A stretch of DNA of 64,000 nt, from assembly GCF_012489685.1 (NCBI RefSeq), contig NC_080044.1, forward strand, positions 65,148,732 to 65,212,731. The letters are read 5' to 3'. Shown piece after piece: positions 21,383-32,759 of the stretch (positions are counted from its first letter, which is position 1; every line of letters begins with the position of its first letter). The notes under the pieces were generated by a model. The model had not been told where the DNA came from. It worked only from the letters and a program-made list of their open reading frames with translations, and searched no databases. This DNA comes from Lotus japonicus. Taxonomy: Eukaryota; Streptophyta; Magnoliopsida; Fabales; Fabaceae. Made by a program: the position numbers and the translations under genes.

Positions 21383-22711
21383 GTACATGTCGGGGGCGTT
21401 TACTATGGACCACTTTTTTGTGGTCTATAGTTGCACCACCTCCTTTTTGACTTGCTACTGTAGGTTTCCCAGTTTAAAAAAAAAAAACAAAAAATACATA
21501 TTTATTAATCACAAAAATTAAAAATGATAAAATACAAAATTAGGTTAGATCCTTCTTCCCAAAATCCTTCTTATCTTCATCATCAACCTCCAGAAACCAG
21601 GTTTCCAAAATCAAACCCCCTCAACCACCAAATTCCAAAACGCAAAACAGTAAAACACAATTAACACAGCTAAGTATAACATGACCTGAATGAAATGTCA
21701 GATTCAATATTACAACAATTTATGAGAAATTATCACAACCTGAAATTATTCCAAAAAAATTGTTCAGATTAAAATGAAACCAAATCCTGGAAAACTGAAG
21801 AACATTCGAGACCCACAAACTTTGATGGTGAAGTCGAGACCCAGGAAAAAAAAAACCAAACAACAAATCGAGACCCACAAACAAATCCCAACTTAGAGAA
21901 CCCAGATCGGAGCTTCTATAACCACCCAGATCGAAACTTCTTGGAGTTGCATGACAATGGTTCTACATAACCCAGAAAAACAAAATTCATTTCTCAATAA
22001 ACACCAACCAGCACAAACGAAACAACCCCAACCGCCATCCCAACCGAAACCCAAACCCACCGGAGCGTCATCACTCACCGAAGCAAACAAACCCACCCCC
22101 ACCCCAACCGAAACCAAACCCAAACCTCCTACTCCCCACCCCCACCCTTAACCTCAACCCCAATTTAACACTAGCACCAGAAAGGGGAGAAGAAAGAAAG
22201 AAACAGATCGCATGAAGAAAGAAAGAAGCCCAGATCGCGAACATTGTGGTCTCCGTACCCAGATCGCGCCTCTTTTCTCCGATTCGACTTCAGATTCGAA
22301 GAGAGGGGGTGAAGATCTTCAAGAAAATGCCCTCCTTTTTCCATAAAAAAGCTCCCCGGAGTTTTGGCCGGAAGTCTTCTCCGGCGACAGAGCACGGTAG
22401 AGACGGAGATGCCTCCATTCGAGGTTGAAGGTGGGGTGGTGGTTGGGGTTTCGGTTGGGTTGGGTTGAGTTGGGGTGGGGTGGGGTGGGGCTGAGGGTGG
22501 GTATGGTGGGAGAGGAGGGAGGAAGATGAGAAGTTCAATGAGATCTAGGGTTAGTCATGCCATTAATCAGAATGATGAACAATTAATTAAAAAGATTAAG
22601 AAAATATGTTTTTTTTTTTTTTTTAAAAAACCTACTATTGTGGGTCAACAGGTAATGGTCTAAGTTTCCACCACACAAAACTAGTCCATTGTAAATTTTC
22701 CCGTACATGTC
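21383..22711. mobile_element. non-autonomous Mutator-type element, long TIRs, 9-bp TSD
   Basis: GTACATGTC flanks the element at 21383-21391 and 22703-22711. The ends GGGGGCGTTTACTATGG and, read inward from the right, GGGAAAATTTACAATGG start inverted repeats that remain alignable for roughly 180 bp (shared GTAGGTTT plus A-run, then CTTAATC/TATTAATC, then a TAG-rich stretch and TCTTC blocks). The interior (about 21570-22560) is much richer in C/G than its surroundings, with CCCAGATCG words repeated four times (near 21902, 21927, 22230, 22258) and proline-rich frames. No transposase is present. This is the form of a Pack-MULE carrying gene-like sequence; its source gene was not recognised. Confidence 0.75.
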
Positions 22712-22744
22712 CTAGAAAAAAAATGTTTAATCAATTTCACTGTA

Positions 22745-23279
22745 TTCCGTTTAGTTAACAATCAGAGTCAAAGTATTATGCACATTTACCGTGCATTCTG
22801 TTTAGACCACATCCGGGTCAATGCATGTGGTGTGATGAATAATAATAATCAGTGTTGTGTTGAGTTGTGTTCCTTCTTCAACATTTTCTCTTTATTACAA
22901 CCTCAAATTCCATCTCCAACCTGATTAACTGACTCACATACATTGTATTTGTGTATGTCTATCTATATACATTATTATCTCTGTTGTCTGTCATGTTTTT
23001 GAAACTTAACAAAGCCATAGCATGTTGTTTTCTACGCCATAGCATAAGGCAATTCTCCACTCAATCACCACGCTCTACTCCATCATCATCTTCATTGAGT
23101 TTCTTTAGTCGGTCCACACATGGTGACTTGGAATGGTTTCTTAGATCAATCACTTCTGGGGTTGTGGTTGTTGGCTCCACCTTAGGCTATTGGTACGTAT
23201 TGGTCTTCTTCATCATCTCCTGCATTCGCCGATTATAATGCAACTGAGGAACAGCCCCAACAAAATTTCCAAAATAGCC
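22745..23279 (+). pseudogene. copy of MICU promoter and first exon
   Basis: From about 22745 this matches, in opposite orientation, the 5' region and exon 1 of the MICU gene at 32.1-32.7 kb (shared ATGAATAATAATAATCA, CCTTCTTCAAC, CATTGTATTTGTGTATGT). The corresponding ATG at about 22993 starts MFLKLNKAIACCFLRHSIRQ, and WFLRSITSGVVVVGSTLGYW is identical to the parent. A 4-bp insertion (TACG between two TATTGG) shifts the frame just after, and the copy stops at CAAAATAG where the TRIM element begins. It keeps a mitochondrial-presequence-like N-terminus but no EF hand. Confidence 0.85.
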
Positions 23280-23861
23280 TATGGGCCGACAGGAGCAAGA
23301 CATCAACAGATCTCGACGCCATGTCTTAACCCAAAACCTTAAGGCATTAGGTCTTCTCCTCACCCATACTTAACCAATGTGAGACTCCAACTTCGCACTT
23401 GAATTCTCAACAATCTCTCTCTCAAGTGCAAGCCACCACCACATTATCATAGCCCCTCTCCGCGGAAGCTTATCCACTCTTGCACCGTCGTTCGCTTCAC
23501 CGCGTCAACGAAACCTGCCGCCTAGCCACACCGCTAGGAAGACTTTCGACAAAAGGAGTCGTAACAATGGCTACACCAACCAAGGAGCAACCCAAAACCT
23601 TAAGGCATTAGGTTTATGGGTCCATCTCCTTATAAACTCTTCTCCTTACCCATACTTAAACAATGTTGGACTTCAACTCCATCGGCTCTTATACCACTTG
23701 TTGGGGGAGACAGGGGAGCTCATGGGCCGAGGAGCAAGACACCAAGAGATATCGATGCCACATCTTAACCCAAAACCTTAAGGCATTAGGTTTATGGATT
23801 CATCTCCTTATAAACTTTCCCTTTTACCTTGACTTCTCCGATGTGGGACTTGACTCTAACA
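23279..23861 (-). mobile_element. TRIM-type LTR retroelement, minus strand
   Basis: Read on the minus strand, an LTR of about 163 bp (23861-23699) begins TGTTAGAGTCAAGTCCCACA and ends CCCCCAACA; it is followed by AGTGGTATAAGAGCC, a primer site close to tRNA-Met type. About 290 bp of non-coding interior follows, then a GAGAGAGAG purine tract and a second LTR starting TGTTGAGAATTC at 23412 that lacks its last 20 bp or so. The word CCTTAAGGTTTTGGGTT occurs three times, twice in LTRs and once inside. Size and lack of coding sequence fit a TRIM. LTR divergence shows it is old. Confidence 0.7.
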
Positions 23862-23929
23862 ATTAAAAGTAACACTCCAAACCATGCACGAAGGCTAGCT
23901 GCAGCTTAATATCTAAACTCTCCCTTTTG

Positions 23930-25050
23930 AAGATTGAGATAAATAATCCTGCTTTGCTAGCTGGAAATTGGTCTCAGCTTTGTGAAACATGCAAGGTTCT
24001 TCTAGCTTTCTTTAGATTGTCTATCTATCCTTGCTTCAAATTATTTTGTACACAATTTCACGTTGTTTTTTCTTTAGATTGTCAGGCCTCTCCGAGCGAA
24101 ACATTGTTCCACCTGTGATCGTTGTGTGGAACAATTTGATCATCATTGTCCTAATCTATCCAGTTGCATCGGCAAGGTAATTAACTAATTAATTATGGAT
24201 AAATTGTCAATTTGATAATCATTGTCCTTTAGATTAATGTGAGTTTTTGTCCTTGGTAGACAAGTTTGATATGATTTATTACACTTTATGATTACAGAAG
24301 AACAAATGGGATTTCTTTATTTTTCTTGTTCTCCAAGTTTCAACAATGCTGGTTACCGATAGAGTTTGTCTTACAAGTATGTATATCTTGAGATAGAGAG
24401 TTGCGTTGTCAATTTCTCTACAATTCAAATTGCTGATAGAAACTAAATTTCTGAGTACAGGATTATTAACTGATCCACTTGCTCCTTCTTCATTTTGGGC
24501 ATGGATTAAGTACGGTGGTATGAATCGCGTCGGTGCAATATCGTTTCTCATTGCCGATTCTCTCCTCTTACTCCCTTCAGGCTCATCAGGTATGTCATGG
24601 AAGCCTCATTTAGGGGGTGGGTTTAGTATGAGGGCAAAAGAAAAAATTCTCTCCTCTGTTCTGACTCATGCATGGTTCCCCCCCCCCCCCTTGTATTTTC
24701 TTTCTTTCCCCAGATTTCATGCAATATCACATCAAATGAAAAGTGGAATGCAATGCGGTATAGCTAGCTACCTCAGAGGTCCAGGTGGTGGATTCAGAAA
24801 TCCATATGATCATGGTATCATGAAGAAGTGAAGAACTGTTCTTTTTTCTTGATCAATGGATGCAGTACAGATGTACAGGTGGTTGAAGAATTAGGTCATG
24901 CTGAGGAGTGTGCAGGGAATGGCCATGTTGTTATCAATGTGAATGCCAATAATATTAGCAACTCCAAAATGCATCATGGTCATGTTCATTGTTCACTATA
25001 TTTGTTCCACCCTGATTATGATATTTTCATGTCAAGTTGTACCTACCTGT
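23930..25050 (+). pseudogene. TIP1-like DHHC palmitoyltransferase, 3' half only, broken
   Basis: Exon-like pieces with family order: 23930-23995 ([20 protein letters not shown]), 24078-24176 ([20 protein letters not shown] then HHC), 24298-24375 (KNKWDFFIFLVLQVSTMLVT), about 24462-24590 (DPLAPSSFWAWIKYGGMNRV), and about 24712-25050 (YLRGPGGGFRNPYDHG, NCSFFLINGCSTDVQVVEEL). These match the catalytic half of ankyrin-DHHC S-acyltransferases such as TIP1. The DHHC residues are present but the following residue is Asn instead of the usual Trp. The ankyrin half is absent, replaced by the TRIM and the MICU fragment. Frame breaks occur around 24765 and 24828. Confidence 0.85.
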
Positions 25051-25353
25051 AATGTACTAATGTGCCATAGGCACACATGTAGGTTAGTTACGTTTATGTA
25101 ATTCAATTTAATGTGGCTATTTTCTGTGCAACCTTGTTATGCCACCTTTTTGTCAGCTTCTCTTATCTGTTTTTTTTTCTTTTACAACTATATAGGACAT
25201 TAGCTTCATGTTTTGGTTTCATCTTAAAATTTTCCCAAACACAGTCTTAAACGAATGGTATCTTGATCTTTATCACCTCCATAATAGTCCCCCGTGGGTC
25301 AAGAACTCAATCTTAATGTACTTGAGTAAATGCACATACCTTATACACATATA

Positions 25354-25761
25354 TTAGAGCATCTCCAATGCTAGTTCTTATTTTTTAGTTCTTAACACTA
25401 TTCATGTGGGCCCGTATTGCCACATGTGATGTGTTTAAGCAACTCTCAAGCAATTTTGCTCCAATCATGAGTTCTTAGTTCTTAGTTCTTACCACTATTC
25501 ATTTGGTCACACCAACCACATTATTTATACTTTTTATTTTCATAAAATAATAAAACAAAACTCATAAAGTAATAAAGTAATTTGAATGAGAGAGAAATAA
25601 TTAATATTTAAGCTAAGAACTCAAAAAGCAAAACTCCTTATATAAGAATTGAGTTTTTATTTTTAAGAACTAAGGAGTCCATGTCAGCACCTCCAATGGT
25701 AAAGTTCTTAGTTCTTAACTCCAAAATAAGAACTAAGAACCCTGCATTGAAGATGCTCTTA
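25354..25761. mobile_element. PIF/Harbinger-type MITE
   Basis: Ends TTA|GAGCATCTCCAATGC and GCATTGAAGATGCTC|TTA form inverted repeats with a TTA duplication on each side; interior 402 bp, with repeated AGTTCTTAGTTCTTA words. The GAGCATCTCCAATG terminus and 3-bp TTA duplication are typical of Tourist-like MITEs. Confidence 0.8.
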
Positions 25762-25864
25762 GGGAGTTTCATTTTTAGGCAATTATTAACAATTTTATAC
25801 CTCGTTAGATAAAAAAAATTAAGAGTCATTTTTCTCGAGTAATTTAAGATTCTTTAGGTCCAAT

Positions 25865-25975
25865 AGCCTTTTTTTTTTTTTGAAATTGATTCATTCAATT
25901 AAGAAGAAGTCATTGAGGCAACAACATCATCCTGGATTTTCGAGGAAACTTCCAAAGGAGCCTCTTAAAAGTAGT
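25865..25975 (-). mobile_element. probable LINE 3' tail
   Basis: A T12 run (poly-A on the minus strand) is followed by about 95 bp resembling other LINE 3' ends in this window in composition. No coding sequence or sure duplication; weak call. Confidence 0.3.
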
Positions 25976-26172
25976 ACAATTTAAGAAAAGTAGTTAAATG
26001 TAATAAATTTATTCTAAATTAATGTTAAATTTTCGAAATTACCATTGTCATATTATGTGTAAGTAACATAAGAAAGTGTAATTAGTCTTCATGAGTAGGA
26101 TGAGAGAGAATATAATCAATGAGCAACACATTTTACTAGTTTAAAATTATTAAGGACAATAGTGTCAGAAAA

Positions 26173-26441
26173 TACTCCCTCCCTTTCAATATAACTTTCC
26201 ACTTAGTGAAGATGCACGCATATTAAGAATGCAATAAATTTTGTTAACTTTTTAAAACATTATATGTAATTTCCTATTTTACCCTTTAAAATGCACTATT
26301 ATCTCTCATCATTTATTTTACTTATGGGGGCACTATATAGAAAAACACCGATTAATGCTTCATTGGAATTATAAGTGGACAGTTATTATGAAACAAAAAT
26401 TTTCTTTCTAAGTGGACAATTATTTAGAAACTGAGGGAGTA
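26173..26441. mobile_element. Stowaway (Tc1/mariner) MITE
   Basis: TA|CTCCCTCCCTTTCAAT at the left and AACTGAGGGAG|TA at the right give the classic Stowaway terminus and TA duplication, length 265 bp. A subterminal AAGTGGACA repeat occurs near the right end. Confidence 0.85.
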
Positions 26442-27188
26442 ATTAATAAGACACAAAGTTCAATTTAGTTCTTATAAAAAAGACGATCAAGATAAATATC
26501 TATTTTAGTTCTAAGTTCAAAAAAAAAAATCTATTTTAGTTCTAATAATTAGTTCTAAAAGTACTAGTAGTAGTTAAAAGAGTCATAATTCATAGAACAC
26601 TCAATAGTATAAAGACTCACAAGCACTTATTACTCCTCCGAGGCTCTGAGATCGTCATGAAACTAATCCCTAGAGGCTAAGAGATCACGTTAAGTGGGCA
26701 GATCTCTCCCAACAAATGTTTCTCCATTCCTCAAGGTTCGGGGATTGTCTTTTTTCTCTTCTTATTTCTTATATATCCCTAATGTATTACATTCATTATT
26801 CGGATTAGAGCAATGTTATATTGGATTGAACTTCATTTGATGCACATCTCAAGGGAGAAGAACTTGGTACAGATGCTTTGACTTGACAAGCAACGCAGGA
26901 GAGCTCTTTCGTTCGAATATGGAGGCTGCCGCTCGTCGATATCGCTGCATTCCGGTATCAAGATGCTTTAGAGTAATTTGTTCTATAGTTTCTTTCTTTT
27001 GCTTTTTTTTTTTTCATTCTAAAATCTAAAATGCAAATCCAAAATTTAAATATAAATTAATTTTTTGAAACCAAATATAAATTAATTTAATTATCAAACA
27101 TATATGGCTATCCTAAAACATTGCTTTTTCACTTTCATTTTCAATTTCCACCACTTTAACCATTCTCATCACACCGTCAAGTTCCGGA
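26442..27188. other. intergenic upstream of the transposase-derived gene
   Basis: No gene seen. 26580-26960 has old-repeat character; the last 200 bp are A/T- and CT-rich and likely include promoter and leader of the gene at 27189. Confidence 0.35.
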
Positions 27189-28475
27189 ATGGTTGCCGCC
27201 GCAAAGCGCAAGGCAAAGAAGAAGAAGAAGCCGCAGCAGCCCCAAACTCTGAACCAATCAAACCCTCAAAACCTGGTTGATCTAATCTCCAGAGTCACAC
27301 ACACTGCACATTCCTTCCTCTCTCACAACGATCTCGCTCTTCTCCCTTCCCAATCTCTCACCCTCGAATCCCTCATCGCTTCCACCTCTCACTCTCTCTC
27401 TAGAATCCTCTCTCTCCTCCCCAAACCCCTCCACCACCCTCCTCCCCTCCCTCCGCCGCAACGCGACAGCTGGTTCCGCCGCTTCCTCCTCGCCCCGGAC
27501 TCCCGATGGGTCGACGCGTTTCGCATGTCAAAGCCCTCCTTCCTCCGCCTTGTCAATCTCCTCACTCCCTCCCTCGCCTCCGCGTTCCCCCAAATCGCCC
27601 CTGATTGCGCCCTAGCCGCCGCAATTTTCCGATTGGCCCACGGCGCCGGGTACAATGCGGTTTCACGGCGGTTCGGGATTACGCAGCCCGAGGCCTGCCG
27701 CGCCTTCTTTGCCGTGTGCAAGGCGGTTACTGAGAGCCTGGGGCATCTCTTCGAGCTTCGCACGGATTCTGAGAGGGTGGTGGTGGGTTTCGGTTGGAGT
27801 TCACTTCCCAACTGTTTTGGGGTTCTGGGGTTGGCTAGGTTTGGGATTGATGGCGAGTTTTTCGGTAACAATGGGAGCTTGATTGTTCAAGCATTGGTGG
27901 ATTCTGAAGGGAGGTTCTTAGATGTTTCAGCTGGGTGGCCTGGTAGTATGAAACCTGAAACCATTTTGCATCAGAGTAGGCTTTATCTTGGGGTAGAGGA
28001 ATCGAAGGAGTTGTTGCGAGGGCCGTCGTATAAGCTCAGCGACGGTCGGTTGATTCCTCAGTATGTTCTGGGAGATTCTTGTTTCCCATTGTTGCCTTGG
28101 CTGTTAACTCCATATAACAGGGTGAATGAGGAAGATAGTTTTGGTTCAGCTGAAAGGGCATTTAACGGTGCTCATAGTCGCGCGATGGAGTTGGTTGGCG
28201 ATGCGTTTGAGAGGCTTCGGGCTCGGTGGCAGCTTCTGTCAGCTTCAAGGAGATGGAAACAAGAGTGTGCTGAGTATTTACCTGTTGTGATTGTTACTGG
28301 TAGTTTGTTGCATAATTTTCTTGTTAAGTGTAACGAGCCTATGCCGGATAAAGGCGTGAATTGCGCGGAAAAGGAAGCGGATTTTGTTGATTTTGATGGT
28401 GTGGTGGATAAGAATGCACTGAGGATAAGGGATGCGCTTGCTTTGCATTTGAGTCGGGCGAACATGAGAAGATGA
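27189..28475 (+). CDS. domesticated Harbinger transposase-derived protein (ALP1/HARBI1-like)
   Basis: A single-exon frame of 428 codons, more G/C-rich than its surroundings. After a very basic N-terminus (KRKAKKKKKPQQ, a likely nuclear signal) the order of conserved blocks is that of HARBI1-type nucleases: FRMSKPSFLRLVNLL, AAAIFRLAHGAGYNAVSRRF, NCFGVLGLARFGID, VQALVDSEGRFLDVSAGWPG, YVLGDSCFPLLPWLLTPY, and FNGAHSRAMELVGDAFERLR with RW. In active enzymes these blocks carry the DDE residues; here the first Asp (GVID-type) reads GVLG, the PGSxxD block reads PGSMKPE, and the VVERAFG Glu region reads LVGDAFE. Loss of all three in an otherwise intact frame points to a cellular role, as for ALP1, which acts in chromatin complexes. 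Which Arabidopsis gene is orthologous is not settled here. Confidence 0.85.
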   Translation: MVAAAKRKAKKKKKPQQPQTLNQSNPQNLVDLISRVTHTAHSFLSHNDLALLPSQSLTLESLIASTSHSLSRILSLLPKPLHHPPPLPPPQRDSWFRRFLLAPDSRWVDAFRMSKPSFLRLVNLLTPSLASAFPQIAPDCALAAAIFRLAHGAGYNAVSRRFGITQPEACRAFFAVCKAVTESLGHLFELRTDSERVVVGFGWSSLPNCFGVLGLARFGIDGEFFGNNGSLIVQALVDSEGRFLDVSAGWPGSMKPETILHQSRLYLGVEESKELLRGPSYKLSDGRLIPQYVLGDSCFPLLPWLLTPYNRVNEEDSFGSAERAFNGAHSRAMELVGDAFERLRARWQLLSASRRWKQECAEYLPVVIVTGSLLHNFLVKCNEPMPDKGVNCAEKEADFVDFDGVVDKNALRIRDALALHLSRANMRR

Positions 28476-29239
28476 ATGCTGTGGAATCCGGTGCGAATCT
28501 TCCTCTGTTTACATAACTAATGGATGATCTACTTGTTTGATTAGTGAACATGTTTGGGAAGTCTTTGTTACATGGAGCTTTTGGTACGAATCATTCAGTT
28601 TTTTTCTAAAACTGGCTAAGCTTCTAGTTAAGGAGATTAGTAGCAAGATGTGTAAATTATCTTTTTTAATGGTGAAAGTGTTTGTACTTTTATTATTCAT
28701 TAACAAAAGTTAAGTGATTGAAGGATTCACATGGCTAAAGTTCATGAATGGAAAGAAAATCTGTGATAACAAAAATTATCTGCCTCTAGTACTGATGAGT
28801 TAAAATACTACTATAAGTAGCTATGCACATGATTTTTGCACATGATCCCTTGTACTTTCATTGCTACACAGCGCCTCAAGGAACACTGATTTCAAAAGGC
28901 ATTTTACCCAGACAACTGGTAGTGGATCCAGAATGATTTTACTGGAAAGATATAAGATTTTCAACAACAGTGTCAAGTGTTGTCTCATCATGTCTGTCTC
29001 CTTGTAAAGTCATTACCTTCTCAAAAGGAGAATTCTAAAAAAAACTGTTATCACCAAGATCTTAAGTGCTGCCAGCCTGCCACTTAGTGCATTGTTTCTT
29101 AGAAGGAGCATCACTGTTGAAGAGGTGTCCTTGAAGTCTCTTATCCTGTCCTTGCTCAAATGTATTATTCTTGCAGTTTTGACTAGAGCTGGAATAGACT
29201 CTCCCAAGTTGTTTTGAGAGGTCTATATATGCTAGTGAT
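28476..29239. other. intergenic, 3' region of the ALP1-like gene
   Basis: Contains the presumed 3' untranslated region; nothing else recognised. Confidence 0.4.
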
Positions 29240-29377
29240 GTAGAGCTCATTTGGATACCTGTTAGAAGGTATGAAAACGGGAAAGTAACACATCGTTGCT
29301 ACTTCAACAAAAAGTGCACCGGGGTGTATTATTCTCTTGTTTTCGTTCTTTCTAACGGGCATCCAAATGGGCTCGTA
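29240..29377. mobile_element. short MITE, 26-bp TIRs
   Basis: GAGCTCATTTGGATACCTGT then TAGAA at 29243 is mirrored by TTCTAACGGGCATCCAAATG then GGCTC ending 29374. The 132-bp unit is flanked by GTA on both sides. Superfamily unclear because the duplication is too short to be decisive. Confidence 0.65.
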
Positions 29378-30271
29378 AGCTCTACTAATCATGTCGGAAT
29401 AGATCCTTCAAGTTTATTATTGGTAAGGTGAAATGATACCAAATTTGAGAAGTTTTTGAACTCCCTGAGAATCTTAAGTGCTGAAATTATTATTGCTTAT
29501 GTCTAAGTCGCGGTTGGCGATGAACTAGAAAGGTCATTTCCATCTAGACACTGGGTTGATATAAGATCATTGTCAAAGCCTTTTTTTTTTTGTCAAACGA
29601 CTAGGATTTTGAAACATGAATGTTTTACCAACTGATCTTAATACTATTTTTGTCCTTGAATAATTAAACCTTTCTTTTGAGCTTCTTTCTGCAACTTTTT
29701 TTTCGAAAAGTCCAATGAATTAATGTCACTTACACACTCATTCATCTGGGGCTAAAATATTTAGAATGTTCCCAAGTTACAAAGAATGAGATGTAATTAG
29801 AATTTTCAGACTTAATCTAGCCACTATAGGTTAAATTTTATATTACAAACATTAACACTTGGGGTAAGATGGCCCAAGAAACCAAAAATTATGGGAAGCA
29901 AGAATATTTTTAAGGCAGCCGGAATGACAGGTATCCTCACAAGAAGATTTAACCCCAACAATCTGTACATATCTGAGTAGACAGCAGGCGCATCATGCTG
30001 AAGATGCATGTGAATTTGGATTCCCTTATGTAAGGAATTCAAGCAGACAGGAAATTTAAGTCATTTGATTGAACGGCACACATTTTAAGCTTATTTCTGT
30101 TGTTCGATCTTGATGAAATATATGAGCCGGATTTTGATTGAACGGATCAAATTCCTTGATTGTGTGAATGTAGGATGACCCGTTTGGCCTCGGCTGGGAA
30201 CCAAAATCTGCATATCACACCCTCGCTTTAATTTCTGAGTGGTGAAGATGGATGCTTCTGAATGTGTCCCA
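29378..30271. other. intergenic
   Basis: No gene or clear repeat. The part close to 30271 should include the 3' untranslated region of the MICU gene. Confidence 0.4.
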
Positions 30272-32416
30272 TCATAATTGAAGTTTAGATGATGACAAAT
30301 TACTGACACAATTCATACAGCAAGATATCAAACTTCCAAAGCCAACACCTGATGACTTATTTTCTCTTCTCTGTATCACTCTCACAAACTCGCTTGCACT
30401 TAAGTTTCCATCACGGTTAGCATCAAACACATGAAATATTATGTCAACCACTTTATCTGTAACACAGATGCCACATACCTGCATTAAATATAACATGATA
30501 CCATAAGATGTTTTTACTGAATTAAAATTAGTGAATAGCTTACTTCTGCACATTTATTTTATAGCATATGGATATATTATTAGTACCTGAGATGCTGCTC
30601 TCTGAAAATCATTCTTTGTCAACACCCCATTAATTTTTCCATAACTGAATAAGGCCAGAGAGAAGGATTGCAACTTCTTCCGCAGTTCTGCAAAGGCTTG
30701 AAATTCCTCATATGTAATTCTTATATCTCTTAGGTGCTGGTCACTGCTTAATTCTTCAACTCTATCTAACAGTTTGTTTATGTGATTGATGTCTGCAGAT
30801 GCAACCAGGGACAGGGCAAAATCTTTGGCTGAAATGGTCCCTTTTTTATTGTAATCATAATGGGAAAACTCTAATCTCAAGATCTGCAAATTAAAACATT
30901 ATCTTGTCACCTAAATGTTGTTGATCATAGAAGGATGTGCTGCAAAATCATTAGATTGGGAGGACATACCTCATCATGCAAGTGTCTTAAGAACTCAACA
31001 AATCTTCCATGTTGCAAGCAAGCATTTCCATCTTTGCCAAAAAAATACTCCAAGAGACCCCCATTTTCTATTGAAGATTTCACACCTAGGCGCCGTCCAT
31101 CTCTGTGGTTAGCTCCTTGTCTGTTCTGAGATCGCATCAACGCCATCACTTTCTTGAATTCTTGCTTGTCTATTTCCCCGTTATTGTCGATATCAAACAT
31201 TTTAAAAGCCACTGAAAAGCTTGACTCTGGGATGCTGAGGAGTGTTACAAAAAAGATGTACCTGGTGTCAAGAAAGAGGAGGTTATATTATTTAACATTA
31301 CATAGCCCTTGAGCTCTGAACAAATATGGTTCATAGTTAAAGCAAATAGAAGAGACTATAAATATTCATTACTCACTCTGGAAAAGAAATGAGTCCATCA
31401 CTGTTGGTGTCAAAGAGCATGAAAAAATCTGAAGGTTCACACTGTAACTGGCCAGGAACCTGCTCCCCTCTTAGAAAACCCTCTCTAACTCGGTTTGATT
31501 CAGAAGGAGGAAAGACAGGAACAATGGCACGCATCAAATCTGCAGGTGTCATGAAAACCTCACCGCTAGGGGTTCGAACCGTTGCAAAGTACTCGAAAAC
31601 CTGGAGTATGATACTGGTTTTTAATCCAAAGAAACAAAAACAACATAGCTGACCATTATACAAATTCATGTTAACAAGATTAATCACCTTTTCAGGAGGG
31701 CTCTGTAAGCGAATGCGTTTCTCATAATTGAAGAACACTCTTCTTCTATAACCATCTGCAGCATAAGAGAAACACAAGAAATCCAAGTGTTAGCGCCAAA
31801 GCAAATAAATTTAACAATTAAAATACACCAATCTCACATATATATATATATATATATATATATCCATCATGTTTTGTCCAATCCTAACAGGCTAGTGAGT
31901 CTATTATTTATCCAATGATAATACCTATGATCATGAATTAAAGGCCAATTTAGGAAGAAAATATTTGGCATTGCAACTGAAGATCATGAAAATAACATAA
32001 TCAGTGTAACTTATCATCAATTCAAGTGAATGCAATTTTAATCAATGTACATATTCAAACATGTGTCATAAATGGTTTCAATCCACTGGCAATAGGTGCA
32101 TTAAGTTACCATTAAAGAGGAACTTGGATCTGTTTTGGGAATTTTGTTGGAGCTGTTCCTCAGTTGCATTATAATCAGCGAATGCTGGAGAAGATAAAGA
32201 AGACCAATACCAATAGCCTAAGGTGGAGCCAACAACCACAACCCCAGAAGTGATTGATCTAAGAAACCACTCCAAATTGTTGTCACCATTATGTCCGAAC
32301 CCACCAAAGGAACTCAACGAAGATGACGACGGCGTGGTGGAGCGTTTTGATTGGGTGCACAACGGCCTTATGTTATGCCGTAGACACAGTTGAATACTTC
32401 TGCCATAAGAAAACAT
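30272..32416 (-). CDS. MICU: mitochondrial calcium uptake protein (MICU)
   Basis: Six exons with consistent phases: 32416-32110, 31755-31688, 31600-31377, 31261-30970, 30883-30587, 30478-30272; total 464 residues. The ATG at 32416 (MFSYGRSIQLCLRHNIRPLC) gives an Arg-rich, acid-free presequence suited to mitochondrial import; the frame is open further upstream but that part is hydrophobic leader without support. A membrane-like segment SGVVVVGSTLGYWYW follows. EF-hand loops: DTNSDGLISFPE, DIDNNGEIDKQE (canonical), DYNKKGTISAKD (poor ligands) and DANRDGNLSASE (canonical). These match plant MICU, which sits in the intermembrane space and gates the uniporter MCU by calcium sensing. No frame break seen. 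A copy of its promoter and exon 1 lies at 22745-23279. Confidence 0.93.
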
Positions 32417-32759
32417 GCTATGGTTTATTTGTGAAACAAGGAAAACAATGTATGTATAGAGACAAGCACAGAGGAATGCATGTACGTATACATACACAAA
32501 TACAATGTTACTCACTCAATACAATTGAGTTGGAGGTAGAATTTGAGGTTGTAACTAAAGAGAAAGGGTTGAAGAAGGATGGAACATTGATTATTATTCA
32601 TTCACAGCATATGGCATTGACTCAGATGCAACGGAAGGAGCGGGGAATATGTGGTTTGACTCAGATTGTAAGTTGCTAAGTTGGTCTGTGGTTGTGATTT
32701 GATTTCTCAAAGAGCCATTGAATTTGAGCGAGCTTGCTGCGCCCCATATCTTTATCTAC
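32417..32759 (-). promoter_or_regulatory. leader and promoter region of MICU
   Basis: The first 300 bp upstream of the start are conserved with the duplicated copy near 22.8 kb, which supports them as the native 5' flank. No specific element assigned. A hAT-type element begins at 32768, about 350 bp upstream of the start. Confidence 0.45.

Noticed and set aside
23412..23699. A Cassandra-type TRIM carrying 5S rRNA
   Set aside because: Size and primer site fit a TRIM, but neither LTR nor interior resembles 5S rRNA.
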